Below are positions 12,209-24,680 of a stretch of DNA of 64,000 nt, one piece after another (within the stretch, counting starts at the first letter, position 1; every line of letters starts with the position of its first letter). This stretch comes from Lithospermum erythrorhizon (taxonomy: Eukaryota > Streptophyta > Magnoliopsida > Boraginales > Boraginaceae). The notes beneath the pieces were generated by a model. That model saw only the letters and a program-made list of their open reading frames with translations. It did no database searches and had not been told where the DNA came from. Location: the NCBI GenBank assembly GCA_019722365.1, contig JADFUC010002388.1:248001-312000 (forward strand), in the 5' to 3' direction. The translations under genes were made by a program, and so were the position numbers.

Positions 12209-13130
12209 TGTTGTGGCCAAATTCTATGGATATAGTAGTATAAATACAAATTCATAGATCAGGGGATCTTAAGAAATCTTACTACGTTATTCTAAAAATA
12301 CCACGTGATTCTGATAAGTATAAGCAGTACTTATATTCACGGTAGAGATAGAATTCCACCAAATTCCACACTGGCTTCAAATTCTAGCGTGAATTTGACT
12401 CTCAGCTCCTTGTTGTAATATCAATCGTATGATATCTCTAGTTGCTCAGCGGGAGAGGTTAGATAAAAAATGATTTATGCTAGTAAACGAGGTTGAACAA
12501 AAATCAAAAACCCAAGAAAATTTATTGAAATTTAGGCAAGGGGGGCTACTTAGGGTTTTACGATGAAAAGATTTTTCACTTATTATTCATCATGAAAAAC
12601 CCTAGAAACTTTACTTTTATAGGGGTTGGTTAAATGAGCCAGATAAACCTTCCATTAAGTATTAGCTTGACCCGTTAACTACATTAGTTCGTTAAGACAC
12701 TAATGAGTTGCTAATGAGATGAACTATTTAATTAGCTTAATTAAGTAGTAATGAGTCGCTCTCAATGTCTTTCAAGTTATTGATAAATACTAAAATTACT
12801 CGAACCAATTAAATATAGTGATTACATTTGTTCAATCGATATTCTACATAAAAATGTAGAACCACTTGTAATTTCTCAATTATACAGTTCTCTTTAATTT
12901 CCTTACATGAAATATAACTTTCCAACGATCCTTTTGTATGTGTGTGACCTTGAGTTCGGATAATAGTAAGTTGTATAATAATAATTGACCAATTACTATT
13001 ATTATAACGATTAATGAGTAAGATCTAGCAATCGCTCATAACCCCTTAAATTATCACTGAGAACCCAAAATGAATTGATACAATTGTCGCGGGCATAATA
13101 AATGGAATCGAATTCTCATTGATTTCAACA
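12209..13130 (-). repeat. LTR B (5' LTR of nested Copia)
   Basis: Starts TGTTGTGGCC and ends GATTTCAACA, i.e. TGTTGAAATC when read on the minus strand, the usual TGTTG...CA LTR form. It aligns along its whole length with LTR A, with several internal deletions (for example near 13066). It directly abuts the truncated integrase remnant, so the primer binding site and gag are gone. Confidence 0.65.
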
Positions 13131-13470
13131 GCATAGTCTTCACTTTTAGGGTTCTGAAACCATGGAATCATATAAAATCTTTTCATCAACTCTCCAGTAT
13201 GAAAATTTGTCTTGACATTTATTTGCTTTCGAGCTCCAAGTCTGCAGTATGCCTTCCTGACAAAAGAGCACCACGATGAAGTGTAATGGGCTACGGTGAG
13301 AATATCTACCGTTGTAGTCAACTCCTCCCTTTGGTGAACCCTCTAGCTAACTGACTCTGAGCTTTATATTGATTACGATAGCAGCCATGTACCTTAAAAT
13401 ATCCACTTGCAAGTGACAATCTTTCTTCTTGTTGTTAAATGCAATAACTCCCAAGTCCGATTCTTAAGAG
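13131..13470 (-). pseudogene. Copia reverse transcriptase, N-terminal part, of outer element O
   Basis: On the minus strand, 13320-13460 reads a CKWIFKV-like start of Copia RT followed by YKAQ and GFTKG in shifting frames. 13131-13320 continues with an open frame ending ...FQNPKSEDYA at the edge of the nested LTR. The RT resumes at 8327 with the LYGLKQAP region, which supports the nesting model. Frameshifts prevent any complete product. Confidence 0.55.
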
Positions 13471-14978
13471 TGATTCCATTTCCCTACTCCGTAAGCAGGC
13501 CGGCTTCATTCTGATTCTGAACTTTCTTTATAAGAAACTAACTCGTGAGGATCAATTTTCTCATGACACAGCAAGCAAAAGGTATCCTCGTAACCATTAC
13601 CTCGTAGAAGGTACTCCATTAATTAGCTCTTCTAGGGCGATCAAGAGCCACACTATGATGTTCGGCGGGGATGGAAGTTACGATATTTACGCCTCGGCCT
13701 TGGTAGAGAAGAGCTACTCGCATCACCTTTAATGGCACGGAGAATCTCTGCCTTCAATTTGCTTCCCAACACCATCTTACCTTCGGCAATTGTGGATTTA
13801 TGTTTGAACTAAATATAGAATTTTATCGAAATATCATATTTACGCTCGGAAATATCATATTGATTTTAGTGAAAATCAACCAAAGACTTCTCAATCACAA
13901 TATAATCGGACTTGTGGGCAGCGATTCAATAGGACTTTGATTAATACGGTGTGAGGACCACGGTTATCGAGATAGCGCAGTTTGTGTTGGCATTTACGCC
14001 AAACATTCTGATCAACCCGGCGTTTGAGATCAACGAGTTCTGCTTGAGAATTAATAGATTAAATACGTTCTGCTACACCATTTTCTTTGGGGAGTATGCC
14101 TAACATGATGCCTACTTGATTCACTTGCACTTACAAAACTAAGCATCAAACTCAAACTGACGAAATTCCAGACCATTATCAGTACGCAGCCGCTTGACTT
14201 TCTTCCCTATTTGATTTTCCACTAAAATCTTCCAATCCTTCAAATGTGAAGCATTACTTTTTAAATCTTCATAATAAAGACCCAAGTAATCCTCGAATAA
14301 TCATCAATCAACGATAGAAAATACATGTGACCTCCCAAAAATTCAATTCGTGAAGGACCTCAACAATCGGAGTTGATGTAATCGAGTGTACCTTTTGTTC
14401 TATGAGTAGAAGCTTTCGAAAAATTCTTTGCGATGTAATTTCCCGAAGACACGATTGCTCACAAATTTCAAGTCTTTCAACTTCTAACAAGAAGATTGCC
14501 TGGCGGAAATCTACATCCCTCTACCAAAGCCATTAGAGCCCAGGCCTCGTATGTAGCGAGCTTGGTATAAACATCGTACACAAAGCAACCACGGGGATCC
14601 AACGGCGGGAGAATCCGGAAGCGTGGCTGTAAATAAAAGCGTGCAGCAACACCTTTCAAAATTACCTCGAACACTGCAGCACATTTATCACTCACGCCGC
14701 CTCTGAAGTGGAAACCCTTCATCTAGTAGACTTAGCGTAATCAGTTAGTCATCAGTGGAACATGTCTAACATCTTCTAAGGTACAAAACTTACCATCATG
14801 AGTCATATGTTCATATAACTTTATCCAACTACTTTACTTGAAATTTGTTGGCCATAGAAATATTACTTATCCTACTTGCTCATAAGTGGTCATTCCCTCT
14901 TAGGAATGGATATGATAAGGCGGCTCGAGAATGGAAACCATCAACGTGCCGATTGTAAAACATGTGATTTATCAACAA
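13471..14978 (-). pseudogene. Copia integrase/protease region of element O, decayed
   Basis: Between RT and gag the minus strand should hold protease and integrase. At 14308-14490 the frame VHSITSTPIVEVLHELNFWEVTCIFYR resembles the integrase stretch around a HxDVxGP...Y..T.IDDYSR core in order and spacing, but key residues are not readable. 13480-14100 and 14500-14978 have no motif I can name. An 81-codon open frame at 14477-14722 shows no family likeness. Confidence 0.35.
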
Positions 14979-15702
14979 CTAACTATATCTTCCTCGATTT
15001 TGTACTATTCGACAAGCAACCATGATGCGGATAAATGGGGTGCCCACTTGCTGCTTAGGACAATCGGTTTTCCAATGTCCCTTCTCCTTACAGTAATGAT
15101 AAACATCCCCTAGTTTCGGACCCCATTTGAATTGTTTCTTAGGAAACTTCTTTTTTCCCTTAACAAATCCCTGATTACTATTGGCGAAGAATAACTTGAC
15201 GGCTGATATCAAACTAGAACCACCTCTGGTATCTCAATTCATCGTTATGAAGAGCGACTCACATCTTCTTCTAGAGTTATAGAATCTTTACCATTAGTCA
15301 TAGATTCCTTAAAGTTTTCATATGATGCATGTAAAGAAACTAACAGAATTAAGGCGGCATCCTCATCATCAACATAAATATCAATATTATGCAAATCTAA
15401 TAATATTGTATTTAGTCTATCTAAATGGTCTTTTAAGGATGTACCTTGCATGTAGCCCGAGCAGGCGTTGTTTTAAACCTTGACTTGTTGGTTAAGCTTT
15501 AGTCATGCTCTGAACATTCCGACAGCCCTGATGTGGTCTCGCTTCTCGAAATTTCCGTAATAATCTTGTCCTCCGAAGGCTCACGGCAATGTTGAGTGTG
15601 CATACCACTCAGCAATCCCAATTTTTTGGAACGATGCGGCGGATTAACCGCAAGGGGCCGAGATCCTCTCGCTTCAATAACGCCCTCACCTTGATTTGCC
15701 AT
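14979..15702 (-). pseudogene. Copia gag of element O (capsid and zinc knuckle, broken)
   Basis: The minus-strand ATG at 15700-15702 opens MANQGEGVIEA..., an unclear start. 15245-15451 reads a UBN2/gag-type capsid segment (LKDHLDRLNTILLDLHNI, ILLVSLHASYENFKESM). 14979-15212 reads KGKKKFPKKQFKWGP and then a CCHC zinc knuckle, YHYCKEKGHWKTDC, in which the first Cys is replaced by Tyr. Order capsid then knuckle fits Copia gag. Frames are broken between the parts. The capsid would package element RNA in a living copy; here it cannot be made. Confidence 0.65.
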
Positions 15703-15959
15703 AGACCGAAACTATTTCTCCCGTTAAGCCTCTACTTCCGACCTTTACCGCCGCCATTCGTCGGACAAACATATTTGAGCTCACGATGCCGGTTTGTTAT
15801 AACGTATAATGAATCTTGGATGTAGAAGAAAGTAAATAACACCGGATCTTTTAGTATTGGTATCCTAGCGATTGTTAGGACTAATCCTCGGCGAGCCACC
15901 AAAAACTTCAGCATAATGGGAAGAAGCTTGATTACTGATTAACTCTTGCAAGAAAATAT

Positions 15960-16075
15960 GTTGGGCCTTGATTCTTAGAGCGTCGCATGTTAAAAACCGT
16001 CTAAATTAACAAACGGCTCAAGTGAAGCGTTGTCTAAGTTAATCTTAAACAGCTTAAACGACTTCCGTATTTCAT
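15960..16075. repeat. CACTA left subterminal repeats
   Basis: Words GCGTCGCATGTTAAAAAC, CCGTCTAAATTAAC and GCGTTGTCTAAGTTAATC sit close together. Their inverse forms (TTAGACGACGCC, CTTAGACGGGCGCC) occur at 24925-24985. In CACTA elements such clusters bind the TNPA-type protein; this role is inferred from the family. Confidence 0.45.
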
Positions 16076-17574
16076 ATCTTTGAAGTACCATCAAGTTAAT
16101 ATCTTTATTTTATTTTTTAAAAAAGTAAAAATAAAGCCTAATATACTATTTGTACTCTTTTTCATTTCTCCATCATTGTCATCGAACCCGACGTCACTTT
16201 GGCGTACCTACTTGCTTCCCAGCGTATCGGCCCATGCCGCGGCGTATGCCCGCGCCAGCGTACCAGCAGCGTATACCACATGGCAATCCGTACCGTATAT
16301 GCATGCCTTTGACCCTCATCACTACTGACTTGAGTAACCGCTGATACCATGGTTTGTTTTTAAAAGTTTGAACATCCCCCAAAAACCAATTCTCCTCGTT
16401 TGATCTCGTCATTTTAATTCTTCCTTTGTTTCAATTAAGTTGAAGAACTCAAGTATTTTAGTTATAACAAATTATCAAGGTACAGACTATACCTCTCTTT
16501 TTAAAATTTTTTTGGTTTAGAGTTTTGGTTAACAATTTTATTATATTAAATTCAATTTTCGTCCATAAACATTGAGTTCAAATATTAAGTTAATTTTGGA
16601 TGTTATATTTTAATTTTTTAATTATTTATTTCAGATATTTGATTTTAAATGGGGAATAATTTGAATTTAATTATAAACCAATAAAGTTTTCATTTTGATA
16701 AACTCTCTTGATGATTTGGTATATCTCAATTTATAAAATTGATTTTTGAATATATAAGTAATTATTTCAAAATTTTGAATATTATTTTAATTAAAACCAA
16801 AATAAGTTAAAATAAATTGTAATTTTCACTTATAAATATAAATTTCAAATTTTAATATATTATTTAGTAAATTTTCAGTTTATTATAATTATTTTAATAT
16901 ATTATGAGTTTTGAGTAATCAAGAATTTTCCTCTTTTGATCATTTTATTGATGGTAAAAAATTGGGAGATTTGTTGTTATTTTATCTGGGTTTTGTCAAT
17001 TTTGTTGAATATGAGTTGTTAGTGATTTTGTGTTTTGTTTAATTGTGTTAGGTTTTAAAGTTTGATTCTTTTATGTGTTAATTGTTAAATATTGATTGTT
17101 TTTGTATTAATTGTCGTCAAATGTGCTTAAAACATATACAAACATTTGATGGTAAAAAATTCAACCATCAAAATTCAAAACTAGTCAACTTATTGTAGAT
17201 GGAGGTAGTATTTGTTAGGTGTTTCTTTCAAATTGGTTGATTGTTACGTGCAAATTGGTTGATTACAAATGACTTTTTTGTATGTTTCTACATTTTTGTA
17301 TGATTAATAAAAATAAGAGGAATAAAGAAAAAGTTTTTATGGAGTTTTATGTTTTGATTGGCTGAATTTTGACAAGTTTAAGATTTTATTATTTGAGTAT
17401 ATGTATATTATTAGTCGAGAAGAAGAAATAAGTTTGCTTTGAGATGAATTAAGGTAAGAAATAACTAAAATTGCAGTTTTGTACTTCACTTTAAAGAATA
17501 GTGAAACCGGAAGAATAATGTGAGCTAATGGAAACAAATACGAGTAATTGTGATAATGGGTACACAATGCCGAT
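16076..17574. other. CACTA 5' non-coding region
   Basis: It starts with a GC-rich pocket (16190-16310) and is then strongly AT-rich. No gene was recognised. A GCTGATACCA word at 16340-16349 resembles a retroelement primer binding site but is discussed as rejected. Confidence 0.4.
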
Positions 17575-17760
17575 GTCAGTGAACTAGCTATATATACGCC
17601 GATACGTGCAATATCGACGCGACGTCATGACTAGGTATATATACGCGATATGGGCACATTGATGCGATATTGTGAACTAGTTATACAAAATGTGACACGG
17701 GCACATTGATGCGTTGTTTACATATATGTGATATGTGTCAGGTTGAACTATTTCAGATAT
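17575..17760. repeat. Minisatellite-like repeat, TGGGCACATTGATGCGATAT unit, site 1
   Basis: Variants of (GATAT)GGGCACATTGATGCG alternate with TATATACGCGATAT- and ATATCGACGCGA-like words, just before the transposase ATG at 17806. The same units reappear 5 kb away at 22845-23010 in the same element. Confidence 0.55.
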
Positions 17761-17922
17761 ATGTTATATGTCAATTTTGTATTTATGTTATATTTGTAGT
17801 CAATTATGGATCGAAAGTGGATAGTTGCTAATCGCTTGTCACAAGAATATGAAAAAGCAGCGTAAGGAGTTCATTGACTATGCGGTGTTTACATATATGT
17901 GATATGTGTTGTGTTGAACTAT
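17711..17922 (+). repeat. 40-bp direct repeat flanking the first TNP2 coding block
   Basis: The sequence from GTTGTTTACATATATGTGAT (17713) through GTTGAACTATT is repeated at 17884-17922 with three or four changes. The second copy interrupts the coding similarity after residue 25 of the transposase start. Confidence 0.55.
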
Positions 17923-20700
17923 TCATGTACTTACTGGAAGTGTTTGAACTAATATAAAAAAGTAGACGAAAATTTAACCAGAAGCTATATTTGATACATT
18001 TCTGGGATAGACACAACCTACACTTTACCGGACAAATCATGGCGAGTAAACTTGACTCTAGATCTACCCGACTTGGAGTTTGATTTTGGACATGGAGAGA
18101 GCGCAATGGGGAGGCGAATGGGCGGAAGAAATTCCAAGGATATCGAGGAAGATTTGATCGATTGTCCTAAATTATTGAAAAATTAAAAACATTCCAGAGC
18201 AACCTTTGTGGAACGGGTGCAAGTTTACAAAATTAGATGCAACTATTGTCTTGTATAATTTAAAAGCCAAACATGGATGGTCCGATTCATCTTTCATGCA
18301 TCTACAAGAAATGCTAGCACTGTTATCGGTGATAATGCTACTTCCAAAGAACTCATAATTCTAAACAAGAGATTAGTTCTATTTGATTGAAATACTAGGG
18401 GATACATGCATGTGTGAATGATTGCATATTATTTCGAAAAGAACATGCATCATTGAAAGAATGTCCTAAGTGTATGCCCCACGTTATAAGAAGAGAGGAT
18501 CTACCCTAGTAAAGGCGATGCATCTTTCTCCCACTTCTACCCAGTTCGACTTATGTATCGAGTGCAGATTATGTCGAGAAATCACATGACATTTTGATGA
18601 AAGGGTTAAAGATGGGATACATGTACATCCTCGGGCCGATGCATCAAAGCAAGGAAGAGTTTTGATACTAAGTACCCGCACTTTACAAATGAACCTAGAA
18701 ACTTACGGTTTGCATCATTCATCGACGAATGAATCATCAGCTGAACGCAGAAGAGCTCTCTATAGTACATGGCCGGTAGTTTTGGCAATAAGGCTAATTC
18801 TACTGGCCATGGCTTTGCATGAAGCGCAAATATTTGATGTTGTCTACACCGATATCCGGACCTAAAACAACTGGGAACGATATTGACGCAGATTGAACCT
18901 TTTTAATCGATTATTTGGAAGTTGTTGCGGGAGTGAGGCATAGTTACTTATGACGTGGTCGGTGAAGATAGGTTCAATTTGAGGGCTATGTTGTTTCAAC
19001 AATAAATTACTTTCCTCGCTATGGAAATTTATATAGTTATAGTGTAAAGGATACTACGTGACAAGCCCCAAGTGTAAAGACATGAAACTGATTGTTTCGA
19101 TTGAATTTAGTAAAAAAGGACGCTTATACTGGGCCATCAGAGGTTTTGCCGAATGAACATAGATATAGTGAAAGTAGATTCACTGTTCGATTTGAAAATG
19201 TGAAAATCGAGGACCTCCTCCCCGTTTTAATACCCAAGCAGGTGTTTGATAAGGTGAAAAACTTGTAAATTCCTCTGGGGAAACAAAATGCTAAGTCGGT
19301 GTCATCTAAGGGTTTTAAGAAGTGTTCAATTTTTTGGGAGTTGACTTATTCGAAATATTTAGCAGCCAATAATCATATAGACCTTATGCATCACGAGAAA
19401 ATGTTGTTGAAAGTCGTGGTTTATACATTATCAAGTACAAAGCGGTAAAACAAAATATACAAAACTCTGAGGAAGGACTTGATACAATTGGGATGTTATA
19501 AGAATCGAGACCCGTAAAAGACGGATGCAAACATATTGCGCCTGCAATTTTTTTTAGTAAAAAAGGAGAAAAAAGTTTTGCGTCGGACTCTCGAGATCTC
19601 AAGTAAGGTCCTCGGTGGTTACTCATCAAACATCGAAAGTCTAGTATCTGTAAAAGATTCAAAGATGAAAGTGTTAAAGTCACATGATTGTCATATCCTC
19701 ATGGAAAATTTGATTCCAAAGTGGCAATACGATCTATTATTATGCCTATGAGGACGCAATTACTAAGTTATCTTTATTCTTCAAGGCCATTTGTAGTGTG
19801 CGTGATCGATCTCGATAAATTATCAAGTTTACAAGTCGAAATTGTTGAGACTCATTGCGAGTCGAAATGTATTTTGCACCATCTTTCTTTGATATTATGG
19901 TGCACTTGATTGTTCATTTAGTTGAGGAGAGATAGAAGAGTGGCCTCCCGAATCTTTGAGGCGGATGTACCTTTTTGAAGGTATATATGAAAGTTTTGAA
20001 GGTATATGTCAAAAATAGAAGTTTAATTTAGGTCAGACACAGATACTTAATGCAGTTAAGTCGAATTTTGCACTGAGTACATGTCAAATTTAGAGAACAT
20101 AGACCTTTCAAGATCAAGCGTCATACAAGAATGGGTAAAGTGAGGAATCTCCCGCGTAATTGATAGTTGTTGAACACATGTACATCTTAAACAACACAGA
20201 TTTAGGTTGGGGATCTTATATTGGATATTCATAAAGTATTACTAAGAAGACAATCCAGCAAGTGGGAAGAGCTGCATGGTTCATGAAAAGAGCACAATCG
20301 CACATTCATTTCTTGGTTTGAAAAGCATGTGGCTAAACAGTTGAAACTAAGTGTTGACTCTGTTTCAAACACAATCAAATGGTTATCAAGAGGTCCTCAT
20401 ATGCATGTTTTTTCATACAATTCCTACACTGTTAATGGGTACACGTTCTACACCAAAGAACATGATGAAAAAAGGTCTAGGCAGAACAGTGGGGTAACAC
20501 TTGGAGCCGAGGAACTAGAAATCACAAGTGCTAAAGAAATGAATCGATTTATGCCAAGAATAGTTTCTATGGAGTGATTGAGCATATATAGGAGTTGGAT
20601 TATGTCAACGACCAAATTCCTATGTTCGGTTGTATGTGGGTAGAGAATAAATATAAAAAGCATATCGATGAGTTGGGTTTCTTAAGAGTAGACTTGAATA
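17806..20700 (+). pseudogene. CACTA transposase (TNP2 type), broken
   Basis: The domain series is that of plant TNP2 proteins. A Transpos_assoc-like start at ATG 17806 reads MDRKWIVANRLSQEYEKA. Transposase_21 lies at about 18220-19430, with a LKAKHGWSDSSF stretch, a CVNDC-like run near 18415, STWPVVLA near 18765, and KKCSIFWELTYSKYL...IDLMHHEK near 19320-19410, which includes a conserved catalytic-region Asp. DUF4218 lies at about 19670-20110 (KSHDCHILM; SFFDIMVHLIVHLVEE). DUF4216 lies at 20330-20700 (WLSRGPHMHVFSYNSYTVNG, RQNSGVTL). Frameshifts and stops separate nearly every block, so no transposase is made. The complete protein would cut the element at its termini. Confidence 0.75.
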
Positions 20701-21241
20701 GGGTTGGTTCGAAAGATGATTCATTCATACTAGCTTCACAAGTAAATCCAAGTGTTTTGTGTTAGTGGATCTCGCAGCCTCTAAATGGTTGATTGTTCTT
20801 CTTTCTAACAAACCTAATGAATATCGAGGCGAATATTAAGTGAAGCTTTTACGATGTCAAAGATGATCCGTTTAGAGGAATTAAATCAATGGTGACATAC
20901 CAATACAAACTTTAACTATTTTTATGAATTTTGTTTTGTAGGATTATGGGAGACCTACATTTTTTGGTGGTGATAATGCCATTTCTAGCAATAATGATGT
21001 TGATATTTCTTGTAAGCTCGGCGCTACACCTAAAAACGAAAAAGCAAAAGGTCAAGGTACGGTGAGGAATTGTGACACTAAAAAAGATTGTTGAAGATAA
21101 AAGGAATGGATCAAACTTAAGCGTATTACATATGAACTCTAATATTTAAGTTGTATTCGATATTATTAATATTTAAGTTGTATATATATATATATATGAA
21201 CATTTAATATTTAAGTTGTATATATATGAACATTTAATATC

Positions 21242-22762
21242 TTGTTTATTTATGATTTGGGTAAATTCATGCAGCTCGCTTTTAATGTTGACGGTCAACC
21301 AATTGGCCCGAACAAGTCCACATTTGTTGATTACATTGGTTTTCTTGCTCGTAGTGAGGTCCCCTTGACAGAAAATGATTGCCGGACAACAAATGACACC
21401 CTGAAACAAAGAATATGGAAAAAAATAGAGGTAAAATTTAATATAACAATGTTTTGTTTTAGTATATAATTTCCAAGGAAATATGAAATACATAATTTAG
21501 TACCTTTCTATATCTATCTCCAAGTTCCATAAAGGAGATTACTCCAATAAAACCCCGACATGTACGGATATGATTTTAAAAAAGGTGGGAAAAGAGGTAA
21601 GAGAATTTCATACAAAGTTGCCCAAACAATGTTTCGGCGGTAGCTAAGGTATTCCTATTGTCAAACCTCTAAACAATAAGTCGACTTTTGATAAAGTTGT
21701 CAAAGAAAGTCGGGTTACCATTTATGGAAGCAGTAGGTAGTGAAAGATTCAAGGTAAATTAATTTTTTGATTAGTTTCAAACTATATTAACTAATATAAT
21801 GTTGTGTAATCACTATTAACTATTCACTTTATGCTATTGTAGCAACCGAGTGAAATAGAATTTAATAGCTCCAAAATAAGAGTCTACCAAGTGTGCATTG
21901 AGTGCTTCAGCATACCTTTCCAATCAGAGAACAAATGATAAGAAAATAAATTTTACTCAATATGTTAACTTGATTTTATTGTAGTGAACTTCTTTCTCTT
22001 ATGTTAGTAATAGCGAAAAAATTTCTATTACTTTATTTTATCTATATTCTAACAAATAGTCTTAGCTGTTTTTTGTTTATTTCAATTATTTATATTTATT
22101 ATCTCAACTTATATTTGTTGTTTTTAGGATAATCTTTACAGTTTGTAACTTTTGATGTCTTTCAAGTTAAGAAATCATACAATTAAGAATAAGATTGTAG
22201 TTGTGAACAAGAAATAAACTATGACTAAAATCAATGCATATTAACATATTGGAAAAGGAGCCTCCAGCTAAGCAACGGTTAATATTATGAAGGAAGCTAG
22301 GAAAACAAAAGATGGGAAGATCGATGATGAAGTCAAGTAGGTAGTTACTTAAGCAAGTAGTTCTATAATTGATCTAAATTTAATTTAAGGGTTATAGATA
22401 TGTTTTTTTTTTAACTAATCTAAATTTATTTACAAGAGTATATTACGCAGACACTTAGACCAGATGAATTGCTTTGTCGTGGTCCTGATGATGTATTGGC
22501 AAAAACAATGAGGAAGGAGTATCACGGAAGGGTTCTTACAGCCGGTCATGGGGTCACAAAGAAGGATTATTTTAGAAAGAGACGAGATTCATCTCGTGAT
22601 CCTGAGGTCTATCGATTGACCCAGTTGGTGAATGAATTAGGAAAGAAGGTGGAACTATTGGGATCGCAATTCCATGTTGCATCTCAATCTAGTGGTTGCA
22701 TAAATTACTCATGGCCTCCCTGCTCATGTTTCTCCCATAAGATAGAGCCATCACCAAGATAG
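21242..22762 (+). pseudogene. Transposase_24-type CACTA gene (second ORF), broken
   Basis: Exon-like block 21260-21430 reads FNVDGQPIGPNKSTFVDYIG, ARSEVPLTENDCRTT and IWKKIE, then a possible GT donor at 21431. The block at 22440-22762 reads RPDELLCRGPDDVLAKTM, EYHGRV and DPEVYRLTQLVNELGKKVELL. These are the two characteristic parts of the plant Transposase_24 family (Ptta/En/Spm accessory protein), ending in a coiled-coil-like helix. In between only traces are readable. It follows the TNP2 remnant on the same strand, as in autonomous CACTA elements. Confidence 0.65.
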
Positions 22763-22844
22763 TTGTCCTATATTTGTTCCTTTACGTGATTCCGTGAGGT
22801 ATGTCTTTTAATACTTTTATCATTAGTGGCATAATTTATGTATA

Positions 22845-23010
22845 CTTTACGGGCACATTGACGTGATATATTAAGTTGTGCTTGTTCGATATGGAGCAAT
22901 ATCGACGCGATATGTGATTTATACGTGATAATGTGGGCATATCGACGATATATTGAGTTGTGTTTGTGTGATATGGGCACATTGATGCAATAATTAATGT
23001 TGTATAATTG
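22845..23010. repeat. Minisatellite-like repeat, site 2
   Basis: GGGCACATTGACGTGATAT, CAATATCGACGCGATAT, GGGCATATCGACGATAT and GGGCACATTGATGCAATA occur in tandem-like order, matching units at 17575-17760. Confidence 0.55.
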
Positions 23011-23398
23011 GGTCTTGTTTATAATGATTTCTCCTTTAGGGTGAGACTCTTTGTGACTTGTTCGTGAATTCACCATCATATTTTTAAGGTTGATCAGAAC
23101 GGTGTTTAGAAATAAGAGGGCAAAAACTCCACACCGCCTCTATTGAAAGTCGGACTATGAGAGTATGTCTTAGTGAGATTGTCCCCCTCGGCCGTGAGGA
23201 CAATTCCCTTGCCATGTCCTAATGTCAGAAAAGTAGACTACTACTCTGCGAGGTACGATTATGCATATTTATTGTGCATGGCCAATTGTTGGTTTCCTTA
23301 CAAAAAAAGGTAAATATATAAAATGATTATAACTTTAATGTGTGGTTAGTTATTCTTTAGACTAAATAGTGAAAGCGTTTTTCAGGTTTCAATATTAA

Positions 23399-24680
23399 AT
23401 GTCCGAAGTGATAAATTTGGCGTGGAGTCTATTATCTAGCTTGCTCAAAGGAAGGAAGCTTATCCCCAGAGGGCTTACTTCGACCATGCGTATTTTCTTC
23501 TTTGTAAGGCTTATGTTCAAGAGAGAGATGATTCGCTTGTTGTTTCCAATGTCTCGAAGTCGCTTTTGGAGCATCGCTTACATCGATCATGTTTCTTTCG
23601 ATAATCCAAAGAGATCATAACACGAAGTTGGTTAGGTGATTCTACTATATGTCTTTACAAGGTAATAATACTAATATATTCTATCTAAGCCGCTTTGACA
23701 TATCTATTTAAAATATGTAGTTACTAATAATATATTCTCTTATCGAAGATACTTGTGTGATGTATTTGGTCAATGAGATGAACAACAAAGCAACACAAGA
23801 TGGTGTCGAAGAGGTTCTTCTTTGTCTCCACATACGCAAATTTCGAGTATACTATTTGGTGGATATATTACAAAAGTAATAAGGATAAGATCATTCCCGC
23901 CATGATACCACAATATCGGGTTAGTATATAATATTTTCATATAAAATGAGGTAATAGATAATTCATGTTAGTATAAATATTTTTATACTAATTAAGATTA
24001 TCAAGTAACGTGAGGCATCATCGATGTCGGGCCGCCATCAATACCAAGAATGAATATATATATTATATGGATCCGCTACGAGTACATCACACCGATAAAA
24101 GATCGAAATGATTTGGTGCAAAGTTAATCAATGTGTATTCATCTGATTATTAACAATAATATATATTACCTTATTTTTATTACTTCTCCTTATGAATTTG
24201 TTTATTTTTAGTGTTATGATTACCTATCGAGCTACCAAAAAATAAAGTAGTTCAAGTCGAAAGAAGTTCAGCCAAAAGCCATTAGGTTAGCGTGGAGGTA
24301 TATTTGAACTTTCTAGCAACAATCATTTGAATACTATTACAACTTTGTTTTGAATGATTCTATCTAGTGCCCAAAGTAGCATCCGATTAGAATCTATTGT
24401 GGATTCTATGTCTGTTTGTTTATGAAGGACATTTTAGAATCCTTACCACTACTTTTTTTAGCTGTAGGTCATTTTTTAAATATGCGGATGTTGATACTTA
24501 ATTAAAAGTCAAGTAGTTATGGAAGTATATAATTTGTTCTTAATTTTTAGTATCCTCAAAAGACGCGTGGATAGTTTCAAGCAGATTTACGTGATTACTC
24601 ATATTATTCAAAGATGGACGGTGTGGCTATCTATACAATGCATACTTGAAGACCATTATAGAGGGTGAAGAGTTTCATTG
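23399..24680 (+). pseudogene. Possible Ulp1-like (C48) segment of CACTA element
   Basis: Weakly readable plus-strand pieces: YLVNEMNNKATQDGVEEV near 23760 and a YMDPLRVHHTDKRSK stretch near 24060, in different frames and with stops. The second looks like the (Y/F)LDPL motif of Ulp1-like cysteine proteases that some plant CACTA elements carry after the transposase genes. Position and strand fit, but I see no catalytic His-Asp-Cys set, so the family assignment is tentative. Confidence 0.35.

Larger units (their letters stand above)
8328..13130 (-). mobile_element. Nested Copia element A/B with internal deletion
   Basis: Two direct LTR copies (8328-9328 and 12209-13130) bracket 2.9 kb of minus-strand Copia interior. 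Only the RNase H, RT and C-terminal integrase parts remain; gag, protease and the integrase core are missing, so the element lost its 5' half. It interrupts the reverse transcriptase of element O: the minus strand reads ...SEDYA up to 13131 and the next RT motif at 8327. No matching 5-bp target duplication could be seen at the outer edges, and the left edge is uncertain by some bases. Confidence 0.65.

Noticed and set aside
16338..16349. CCGCTGATACCA, inverse of a TGGTATCAG primer binding site, directly followed by TG
   Set aside because: It is upstream of the element O gag on the correct strand, but CACTA subterminal repeats begin to its left, and the paired LTR-like repeats at 6860 and 25168 give a better element boundary. 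A 9-10 base match can occur by chance in 64 kb.
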